A stretch of DNA of 64,000 nucleotides from Solea solea. Its lineage: Eukaryota > Chordata > Actinopteri > Pleuronectiformes > Soleidae. Below are positions 22,715 to 34,700 of the stretch, piece after piece. The notes under the pieces were generated by a model. That model was given only the letters and a program-made list of their open reading frames with translations. It was not told the origin of the DNA and did no database searches. Location of the stretch: NCBI RefSeq assembly GCF_958295425.1, contig NC_081146.1, positions 5,374,242 to 5,438,241 on the forward strand. The letters run 5' to 3'. Positions within the stretch are counted from its first letter, which is position 1, and each line of letters opens with the position of its first letter. A program made the position numbers and the translations under genes.

Positions 22715-25700
22715 ATGTCGTGGGATTTCTTTTTACCTGTGTGTTTAGGAGACCTGGTTAAGACTGGTGGAATCAACCAGTATGTTGTCCAGGATGTGGT
22801 ATCCCCAAAGCAGCTGCCATCCAGTATCAATAGTAAGTATAAAGGTTGATTTATAAATTTGAATCTGTAAGTTGTTAGCTTTGGGTATTTTCATAGTGAA
22901 ATATTTTCATTAAAGCAAATTGGGCATTATTACATTAAGATATTCATTTCCTTCATATAGAATTTAAGGCTGCATTGCGGAGTCAGGGGCCTCTGTGTAT
23001 ACTGGAACACTTTGATACTGGCTACAGTGTGCTACAGTAAGTGTGGATCATACAGCTTGCTTTAGTGAGTTCTAACAATATCTGTGCAAACTAAAATCCA
23101 CTGTCTTTCCTTTTTAGGCACTGTAACTCAGTGGAGCTGGGTGTTAAGGAGGATACTCTGGAAATACTAATACAAGGTTAAGCCTTTCTTGTGTTGCTGT
23201 GTTTAAACTGACTGAAATACAACCTTGATGTTCTCTGAACATGTATTAAATTGTTTCTTTTCAGTGGTTAGTGGCCTAGCAGGTTCCCTGCCAGCGGTCC
23301 TTATCACCGCGTCCCTCACAGCTGAAGAGCGCAAAGAGAAACTTAATGCATTAAAAATGAGTGTCTTCCTGCTCTGCAAGCTCACAGAGACCCTTGAGAG
23401 TTACTCATGCAGGCAGAGTTTTGTCACAGCACCTGGGAAGGTATGATTAATAATCACTCTGATGGCTAAGAAATGTTCAGATATACACCACTGCATGGCT
23501 ATGACAGCCACATTGTTTGTCCAGCTGCTATAAATGCCCATTGATGAGATCATGGCAATTGTAATGATCCTGTCAGACCAGGAGATTGCAGTCTCTAGCC
23601 TGCTGTTAGATGGGTAGTCTTGGTGGTGTGGTGGAGTTTTATTGCACTGCTGTAAGGGCCCACCCACAGTAATGTGTCACCTTCTACATCTCCTGCCTCC
23701 CCCCAGAGCTGTGGGGTGGGATAGATACAAGATGACAAACAATGTATGCATGTTTGTTAATTTTTGTGTGTAAGTTATATGAATGTATGTGTATCAGCAG
23801 GCAAGAACTGCAGTCTCGTTAGCTGGTTTGGCAGGTATGAACTAGTCTTTGGTAATCTGAGGGCATTTATTGGCATATATTGTACTTTTATTTTTTATAT
23901 TTGTTATCGCAGGGATTTTCCTAGTGTACTATTCATGGAAACTGATTGTATGAATGATGAATAATCAAGTATTTATTCCTTAAACAGGGTGGTAAAAAAG
24001 GTAAAGCTGGTGGAGAGGGACTGCTGCAGTGGGATTCAGAGAGAGAGAAAGTTCTGCAGGCCCTTATCCAGCTCCTCCAGCTGGATATCCGCTCCCTCTG
24101 GAACCTCTCCCTGGTGGAGGAAGAGTTCATCAGGTACTCTGTGCTATATGGGGATCTCTGAGCGTTAATACGGTATCAGTCTTAGCTGTCTTAATTGTAG
24201 TTTCCCACTTTCTTCTAGCATTTATGAAAATAGCTTTATTTTCACTACCATACCTTTTCAACCTGGAGCAATCCTTCAACTTCACAGTTTGTAGTTATTA
24301 AGTGAAGGGCTGCAATGGTTAATTGATTGCTAAATTAATGCCCAACTGGTTTCTTTGCTCCACATAACAATTAAATGATTATTATTATTTTTTTTTTTAT
24401 TATTTTTTTCTTTGTGGACAAAACTAAGACGTTTGAGAACGTTATCATTTTTATGTTTGGGAAACACAGATCAACATTTTCTCAGACCAAACAACTATTT
24501 GATTAATCAACAAATTGACAATAGAAATAACTTGGCTGGAACCATAATTAGGTCTGAAACTCTTGTGTGCATCATGTTTAATTCCAAATGTATCACACCA
24601 CAACATGAATGCATTTTTGTTTTGTGCCATTGTTCTCAAAGCTGTGTGACCTGCTGTTGTTACAAACTACTTGAGAACCCAACCATCAGTCATGTCAAGA
24701 ACAAACCCACCAGGGAAAGTATAATCCACTTACTGGGCGTGTTGATCAAGAAGTACAATCACCTCCTTGGTAAGCCTTCACAAGCATGGTTATCCTATCA
24801 TTAAGATTTGTAATTGAGGGAAAATAATAATAATAATTTTATTTATGTAAAATTTCATTGAGTACTTTCTCTGAACTCCTGCAGGTGCAAGTGTAAAGGT
24901 GATCCAGTTACTACAGCACTTTGAGCATTTGGCATCCGTTTTTGCTCAGGCCGTGTCTGTGTGGAGCACAGAATATGGCGTCAGGACTATCATAGGAGAA
25001 GTGATAAGGTCAGACCATCTTGTTTATGTGCACACTATGATTATAGTAAATATTGTTGTGGAAATATGATTTTTTACATCAGGTTGTGTAGAAATTAATG
25101 TAGTGTTTTTTTTGTTTTGTTTTTCAACCTTCTTACAGGGAGATCGGTCAGAAGTCTGGTGAGGAGCTTGCCAGGGAGGGGTCTGGGGTCAAAGCCTTTG
25201 CTTCCTTCCTGTCAGAGCTTGGAGCCCTGGTCCCTGATTTAATGATCCCCACAATCAGCCTGCTCATTACTCATCTGGAAGGAGAGGTACTGCACACCTG
25301 AACACTTTCTTTCTGCAATTATTGGGTTGGATGTGAACAAACTACACTGATGTAGACAGAGTCTGTTTGAGAGAGGCTGATTCCCAGTGCCCATGATATT
25401 CTTTGGGTCATCTGACAAGTGTATTATTGTATTAAACTGGGCATTTTAGCATCACATTAATGATGGTGCTTTACAGTTCACGCAAGTAGGGGCAGTGTGA
25501 CAGTGAACCAGCATATGCCCCTGAATTGAGGACATTAAACTAAGCCATCATTCATTTAAATTACAGACCTGTGATTTTTCTGACCGCGACCAGCCATAAT
25601 GGCTGCTGTGCAAAGAGTTCTCTGGCAGAATTTGTTATGGTAAAATAAAACCCCAATTTAATTGTTCAACTCTCATTTTATCCAATGATGAGACCAAGGC

Positions 25701-28700
25701 GAATATTAGCTCACTGACTGGGAGCGGGGTTCTTCTTTGCCTTGACTGGCAGGTAATCTTGGCAGTGCAGAGGAGGATTTTTGCTCTGCTGTAAGGGCCT
25801 GCCTACAGTGAACTGGCTTGACCCAAATTATTCCTCAACAGTCATTTTGGACTAATTGCTGGGATGATGCCGACAGTGTGCACACAGGTTTAAAAAGGCA
25901 AGAAGTTAACCCTGCTCCCTTTACTGTTCAGTTAGCTGTGATTTCTGTCTTTGGTAATCTGAGGGTAGGTTCTTGCTTTGACGTTTCCATGAAAATGCTG
26001 TAATGCATCACCCTTTTTCATGTAGGACTTCACAACTGTGGAAAAAAATTGTATTTCACTGACATTAATTTGATCAGTTCTCTAAAACCCTGTGTTTTCC
26101 AGAGCCATACAATGCGTGTTGCAGTTTGTGAGGTGCTGGGAGAGACCCTTGTCCGTGTCCTGTGCGGCGACAGCCTTGATGAATCTAGTAAAGCTGACCG
26201 TGACAGATTCTTTGACACTCTTCAGGAACATCTGCATGACACACACTCCCATGTTAGGGCACGTGTGTTGCAAGTATACACACGAATCGTCAACAGCAAG
26301 GTGTGTTCATTACACTTGTGTATGATTGTAAAAGCATGACATTAAGTTCCAATCTGGTAACAAAAACTGTCCTTTATGTGTTTAGGCACTGCCTTTGTGC
26401 AGGTATAGTGAGGTGATGGAGCTTGCTGTTGGGCGACTGATGGACAAATCTATAAATGCTGTGAAGAGTGCTATCCAGTTGTTGGCAGCCTTCATTGCAC
26501 ACAATCCATACAGCTGCAAGGTAAATCAATATGATTCAAAATGTAACTATTGGACATTGTCAAGTTTCACTATCTCACAGAAATGTCTGTCTTTTAGTTG
26601 AGCAGTGCAGATCTGAAGAAACCGCTGGAGAAAGAGACAACTAAATTCCGAGAGATGAAAGAGAAACTGGAGGGGAAAGCACCAGGTGTGTACAAACTGT
26701 GTTAAAGTCATTTATTCTTATGCCAAACTGTCATTTTGCCCAATGATGAGACCAAGGCGAATACGAGCTCACTGACTGAGAGCTGGGTTCTTCTTTGCCT
26801 TGACTGGCAGGTAATCTTGGCAGTGCAGAGGAGGATTTCTGCACTGCTGTAAGGGCCTGCCTACAGTGAACTAGCTTGACCCAAATTATTCCTCAACAGT
26901 CACAGTGGGGCAATTCTTGGGATAGTGCTGACAGAGTGTGTGCGTGTGCATGCATGTGAATTTATAAAAAGCAAGAAGTTCACCCTGCTCTCTTTGCTGT
27001 TCAGTTTGCCATGAGTTTCCTCTTTGGTAATCTGAGGGCCAAATTCAGAAATCCACTTACACTGCATATTATGACATACCAGCTTTTGCTTTAAGTTTGC
27101 ATTTTGTTCAATTGAGCAAATTTGCATCCTTCTGATATCCCTTCCTGGATAGATCAATCAATTTTGATCTCCTCCTGCTAGTCTTTTATGTTTTAAATTG
27201 TCTGGTGTTTCAGTCACATTTATTATCATCTTAAGATGAAACACAACCATGTGTAGTTAATAAAAACATTCAGTGGCAAACTTTCCATTCTCTCCTGGCA
27301 GTGGCAGTGATTAAAGCATCTGAGCTTTGGGCCGCTATGGAACCTGAGCTGCTCATAACAGTCAGTACAGAGCTGGAACCACAAAGTGATACGGAGAAGG
27401 TGCATCAGGAAGATGAGGACGGCGGAGATGCAGAAGAAGAAAAAGAGGCAGAAGACGACAGGGCTACTGCAGTGATGATTGCCCAGTACCTCCGTGTTAA
27501 CAAATACAGGTAAGTCAATGACCACGGTTGATCTGGGTAAGAGCTGACTTAAGGGAAGAATATTTTCCACCATACTGTCAATGAATCATAAAATGGATTT
27601 ACATTATTTTCTCTGTGTTCAAACTCTATAGGAATGCTGTGCGTCTTTGTGTAAAAGCTCACAGCTGCTTCCCTGAATCTGAGATGTTTGCCTCTCTGTC
27701 CACTCTCACCCCTGAGACTCTAATGGAAACACTGGCTCTTATTTTCAAAGGTAAAGACTGCACTCACTTTATCAGCTACTCCTGTAGAGTGCTCTCAACT
27801 TTTACATTTTATTAAGAGCAAAAATGAAAACCTTTAGTAATCAGTTCTTTGGAGGAAGTTCATTTTACATTATCTTTCCATTTCATTTCATTAGTCAATA
27901 ATTGTCTTAACCAGAGTGTATTCAAAGTATAGAATACTTCTCAAACCAGCTGCGTCATCCCTAATTTATTTCATTACTTTAAATGACTTGAGTTCAACAC
28001 AGAACCTACACCAACACTTTGCAGCAGTTGAACTGTCACACTCCATTCAAGTCTTGTATGATTTCTTCTCAAGTCAAAGTCTTAACATTAAACTGCCTTT
28101 AATGTCCTCAGGCTCTGATGATGATGATGCCGCTGAGCTCAGCCAGAATATGCCGCCTACCCCACAGAAAGAGGGGGAGAAAGAGGGGGAGGATGGGGAG
28201 CTGAAGAAGCAGGAGATGTTGGTGCAATACCTGAAAGATACAGAAACTTTTGCTTTACAAGTGGAGAGGGCAATTTCTGTTATCAACACCATGCTCTATT
28301 TGAAAACCGCATCAGGTAGCAGGCAGTACAGTCACTCAACCAAACTTGTTCATATAGTAGGGCTGCACAATATACCATAAATCTATCATCATCGCAATAT
28401 ACATATGGCAAAAGACAGCTTAAACTGTGATAAATGTTTCCCCCACAGTCAACAGCGGCACCCGCTGTGAGTGCCGAGCAGCGCAGTGTATGTGTGTTTT
28501 CTGCATTATTCCTATAGCTTGAAATAAAATTTAATTACATTTTTTTTATATACATTAAACAATGAGATGAATTATAAATATAACAAATGTAAAACAAACA
28601 TTTATTTGTATTCATTAATTATCACAAGTGATATCGTCATCGCAATATTCCTCAACGATATCGCATGATTTCCTAATTGTGCAGCCCTATCATATAGTGT

Positions 28701-31700
28701 TTGAATTTATGCTATAATGAGGGTATTGTAATAGTAAACGAAGGTTTTTGTGTTTGTAGTGGTTCAGGAGGCTGTGCAGTTCTGCGTGACAGTGTGCGAG
28801 TTCGGTGTTGCCAACTCTGTCAGTGGAGTGAGGAAGATGTTGCCACTCGTCTGGTCAACTGACACTGCCATTAAAGATGCTGTTGTTCAAGCCTACAGAC
28901 GACTTTTTCTGAACCCTCAGGGAGACAACGTCAGGTTTGTAAAACATACCTGACAGCATGGGAAAACCAAATGCACATCATTTTCAGCCCCTAATGTAAC
29001 ATATGCCTGTTCTAATCTCATAACATGTATTTCCATGTTATTGTATGTTTTAGGTTCTAGGTAATTCAGTTGCCACTATCTTCTAGATTCCAGTTAATAT
29101 CTAATGCATGCCATGTGTCAAATTATATGAACATTTGTGGTTAAAATTATGTTGTTATGCTTGCAGAAATTGAGTTTCATGTTGATGTTTATATTAGGAT
29201 GAAAGCCCAGACTCTAGTGGACAGTCTTTCAGAGCTAATGGTGGATGCATCTCTGGGAACAATCCAATGTCTTGAAGAGATAGTGAGTAACTATGTTATT
29301 ATTCTCACATGGCTCATTTCTATTTTTGATGATAAATTTAAACGGTTATCTGGAATATTTGAGAACACATTTGCAACAGCCATAAAATGCATACTGTATT
29401 TGTGCTAAAATATCTCTGTAGGTACAGGAGTTCTTCGGCAGTGGCAGCAATCTCCAGTCCACTGTTGTGCAGGTCTTGTGGGAAAGGTTTACTGGGAAAC
29501 GAGAGACTTCCGGTGTACACAGACGAGCGGCAGTGTTACTGCTGGGTATGGCTGCACGGTAAGACCCAGATAACTTTGAATATCTTAAGAAATTAAGATA
29601 AGATATGTAAATAATCTGTATTTATATAGTGCTTTTCTTGTCTTAGACAGACATTTTGCCAATCACCCATTCGCATACAGCACATTTATATTCAGACAGA
29701 AAATAAAAATTATTTTCATAATTGATTAATCTCTCAATTTTATAATTGTATTTGTGGATGCTAATAAATAATAAATTAAGATGTTTGGTCCAGAAAATTA
29801 GAAATGTTAATGTTCCCCAGACTTCAAAATGTTCTCAAATGTCTTTTATTCCATTTATAATGTTTTGTAAAATGAAGCAAAGAAACTAAATATTCATATT
29901 TAAGAAGCTGAAAAATCAGAGAGCTTCTATTCATTATTTTTAAAATCACTGATTTATCGATTTTCAAATTTGATGGCAATTTATTCAGTAGCTGATTAAT
30001 ATTTGCAGTCCTATGCAGCAGGTTTTTTTTGTTTTGAGGGTTTTCTATCACACAGGGCTAAACTAGCAGATTAATTTGCTTCGTGAGTATGCTCCATAGA
30101 ACACAGGAGTCATTTTATTATTTTTTCTCTTTCTCTCCCTTCCCTTTTTTCTGCGGGCCTGCAGTTTCATGTGTGGCCAAAGGAGCTGATCACAGAACAA
30201 GGGAGCGAAATTGCTTATGTGTGCTCTGGTTATGTCATGTCTGCTTGGCCTTTCATTTATATCTTTTGATTTATTTGACAAATTTTTGCTGGAAGAAGAA
30301 AATCAGTACTGCGGAAATCTTAATCGCATGTCACACCCAATCACTGCCGTCAGGAGCAATTTGGGGTGAAGTAAATGTAAGGGTTTGGCTTTTCATGCAT
30401 TTGACTGGCTAATCATTTCGATATAATTTGCTAATGTGGCCTTAATAGGCAGCCCCATGTGATCCATCCCTGCCCACACTTGTTTTGTGTTTAAACCAGG
30501 GGAAAAAATGTTGCCAAATGTGAATCATTTAACTACCGTTTTTCTCCTGGCACTTGGATTTGTTTTAAGGAAACTAGGAAGTCCCATCACAACTTGTGTT
30601 GGTTCACACATTATGTGTTTTTGTTCACATTGTTATTTGATATATTTGTCACAGTGAAGAAGAGTAGGTGTGAACAACCAAAATAAGTGTGCCAATTTGT
30701 AGGATAAATAGAAATTGTGCAGCAGTATTTGTAAATAGAAACATAGCAGGTGCTGTTTATAATTACGTCATACTGTGGTTGAGAAAATTGCTTTTTGACT
30801 AGTAAGAATAAACCTGAGTTTCTCAACAACAATTTTGGAAATTATACTTAGAGCCACATGTAAATACAAAGGGAGACATTAATGCTTATACGCCAGTCAA
30901 ACAATATAGGTGCAAAAATGAATACATACCTGTACAAATCATGAGGCAACTATATAGGAACATATGTCATGCATTTGCATATTATGATTATAGTTTGTAG
31001 AGATTGTACATTTTCAGCAAATTGGACTTTGTTCTTCAATCAGAAGTAATATTGATCAGAATCTCATATCTTAAACATTACCTTCAGATCCATTTTTTTA
31101 GTACAGGTGTAAGGTGGAATTTGAGATAACATGTCGTCATAAACTTAATTTCTTATTGTATAGTAAAATAAATGGGACTGTTTGTATTATTACTATACTA
31201 TTGGTAAGAGAAAATCTTTTTAGTTCAAAGTGTTGAAAGTGTTGAAAGTTGATTGTTTTTATGGAATAGCTACAATATTTCTCACCACTCAAAGGCATTT
31301 TCCTTTTAGTCCTGCCTCAGCTACTTGACATTCAGCAAATCCTCTCGTTAGTCAGACTACAAGCTCAGCCTCGGCTCCTCTTCATTGTAATCAAAGTCAC
31401 GACCATAACTAGGCTCCTTGCCAGCACATATCACTGAAAAAAATATATATATATTTTCTGTGTGTATGTGTTCCCCCTCAATCTACCTCAAAGAGTGCTG
31501 TTACTGTAGGGAGAGAGCAAAGAGACTATCTGCAGTCCACCCACACTGCTGCCTCTCCTCATCCAGCCAGCAACATTCAGAACATATTAAATCTTATGTG
31601 CTTCTCCTAACCCATCCTCCTACACGCATTATCTGGGCAGCAGCCTGGCAAGGCCAGCACACAGCAGTCGGGGTGATACAGGGCAGAGATGTTAATACTT

Positions 31701-34700
31701 CACTTTGCATAATCCTTTGATCATTATGGACTCTAACATATTTTACGAACTTTATGCTGTCTTGTAAAATCGCCTGTTTTGTATGTATATTAATCTATCA
31801 GGGCAGAGAGAGAGGTGGTTCTCAGTAATCTGGACACTCTGTGCTCCGTCGCTCTTGGAGAAAAAGTGACTGAAGACTTCCTTCTGGCCAGAGACTCAGT
31901 AATGACCATCGGCAGTATCACTGACCATGTCAGGGTAAGAAAATGGGAAATTTCACCTTAATCAAAGGGCCAAGTTGACTTGACATTAGTGGGTCAATGT
32001 GACAGTGTTAAAAAATTGTAAGACTCAATTTATATTGAAGGAATTTGTATGTTTCCTCAACTTCTAAGAGTTGTCCTGAATTCACTTTTGAGTTTTACAC
32101 AGCACTGTACCTCCAGGATGTGTTTCTTTGAATTTCTTTTATTACGGTTTAAGTATAATAAAAGATCTGAAACATAATTTCTATCAATAGCCACAAAAAT
32201 GTACTACTAGTTCTTATGGCATTCATTATGAAATATATCCTTAACAAAGAACCTCTAAATACAACACTGTAATGCAAATTCAATATCATGCATTTCAATA
32301 TTTCCACCAGCAATCAAAAGGTGCTCCATTCAGATTGCCCCAGGACCATCAGCTCTTCAGCTGCCTGACCCAGGCCATTGCTGACGGTAAATGCAGATAA
32401 ATGTGCCCAGTAAGAATATTCCTAGTGTTTGTCTTTGCCACTCATGTCTTCTTGAAATTGTTGGTATTTATTCCAGGTGTGGTGATGGCAGACCCTTACT
32501 GGCAGAGCTTCATGGAACAGGCTGTACGTCTCATCTACTTCCTAGCTGAATCCCCTGATCAGCTGTGCTCTCGGCTGCTCCATCGCAGTGCTCGCCTCTT
32601 GTTGGATCAGATTGCAGAAGGTGGGGAAGTTAACAAAGATCCTGACCAAACGCAAGATGGATCTCAAGAGTCCAGTGAACAAGGTGAGTTCCCACGTGTC
32701 TCCTTCTAAAGTGGAAATTTGTAGTGTAATATATAATCGGACTAGGCATTTTCTCTTAATCATGTGTCTGCTTGTCTCTGTTTCCTGCAGTGAACTGTGT
32801 GTGCCTAGCCCAGCTGTTGGCTCTGTGTGGCTGTGTGGCCTTCTGGCAGGTGTCCCACCTTGAGCGCAGTGTGAGTGCAGAGCTGCGGAGGAGAAGAGGA
32901 GAGACAGAAGAGAGGGAGGAGAAAGAGAAAGGCCCATCCAGCAAAGCCAAGGTGAGGAGGCTGCTGGATACATCTCTATTCTGTCTTGTTAATGTTGGTT
33001 GGCAGTGCATTTCCCCAATAATAATCATTATGTATTAGATTAATGAACAAAAAGATGAGTGATGGCATATAATTGTTCAGCTCATCAGGGAACAAGAAGA
33101 TCAATGTCACCCTAATTAGAATTAGAAACCTTTTTAATTATTTTTTTTCAAATAAATGAAACAGTGGTTGAGTGGCATAAAACAAAATTCAGTTTTGACT
33201 TGCAATTTGATTTTCCCAATTTACTCTACCATGATATAATTGAGGGATATTTCTCACAAAAGAGAAGTTTCCATTGATTACTTAACCTATGGAAATCTAT
33301 CTGTATTGACATTCAGTACAGCCCCTTTTTAAGTTGTTTTTGTTACTCAAAATACTGAAATGTCTATGTTGAGATTTACTCTTATTAAACTGTGTGAGCT
33401 TGTATGGCTAGTGTGTTAAAAGTAGTCTTCAAATTAACAAAATTGTAAATTAAAAGACATTTAATTATTTTTACAGTCATTAACCACAATCGCAGCATAA
33501 CGGCAATCCTTCTTCTCAGCTGCTGGTATGAGTTATTAAATAATCTTAACCAAAGGTAGTTCCTAAATGAGACCAGTCAATGAGATCTGTCCAAAGAAGA
33601 AATATTGGAGAAGAAAGTGGCTTTAAAAAGACATTGTTTTTCAACAGCAAGCAGCCAATGAGAGCGCCATGGAGGAGGAGCTTGGATTGATGGGTGCTTC
33701 TGCTGAAGATACAGAGGCTGAACTCATCAGAAAGATCTGCGAGACTGAATTACTTGCTGGTAATAAAAACCTCTTGTCCGTTGCTTTAGTCTCCCACATT
33801 AAACAGTATTCAAAGGCCCTGTATAACCGGCATGAGTCCCAGAGTGAAAAAATCTCAAAACGCCATCCTTGCATTGTTCTGTATACAATCAATAGGAAAC
33901 CGTGCTCTTGCATTTGCCATCTTCCTCATTGTTTCTTATTATTGTGTTTTGAGATTGCTTGTTTTACTCACTTAATGTTAATTTTTTTTCCTCCATTATG
34001 TCTCCTGGCATGGTTCAATCTGCCTCTCTTTCTGTGATTGTTTACATACTAGTGATATATACTTCTTCAAATAAAGATTTATTTAGAAAAAAAGGTTTGT
34101 ACATATCCTACATGTTGTCTTGGTTTTTGGTGTATTACTGTGGCAGTGTTACATACATGCCTGGCATATGTACTCTAGTGTTATGTCATTTTGGGGGTTC
34201 CGTGTCTATGAAGGTATTTCTTGAAATTATGCAGTGTTTACGGAAAATGTAAAAAATAAAAAGATTGTGTCTAAGGCTTAAGCACCCTCTCCTACCACCC
34301 ATTACAATCACAGATTTTGCTTGCACTGTATTTTCATATATATTTTTAACATGGTCTCCTCACACTCATCTTTTTCTTAGAGGAGAACTTGCTTTGTGCA
34401 TTTCTTCCCCTGCTGGTGAAAGTCTGCAGCTCCCCTGGACGTTACTCCCACCCACAGCTCACCACTGCTGCCTGTCTGGCACTCTCTCAGTACATGATGA
34501 TAAGGTAAACACACTGCCCTCATATCTGATTTAAGCAGTTGGTTGGTCAAAACTAAATCATTTCACCATTTTAGTTTATGAAGTAAAATACCAGCAGATT
34601 GACTGATTCTATTTTAGAAAGGGTGAATTGCTACGTTTCAGGATATTTAAACCTTTTTCTGCGTTTGTTCTTTTGTTTGACCTGATCCAATAATTACAAC

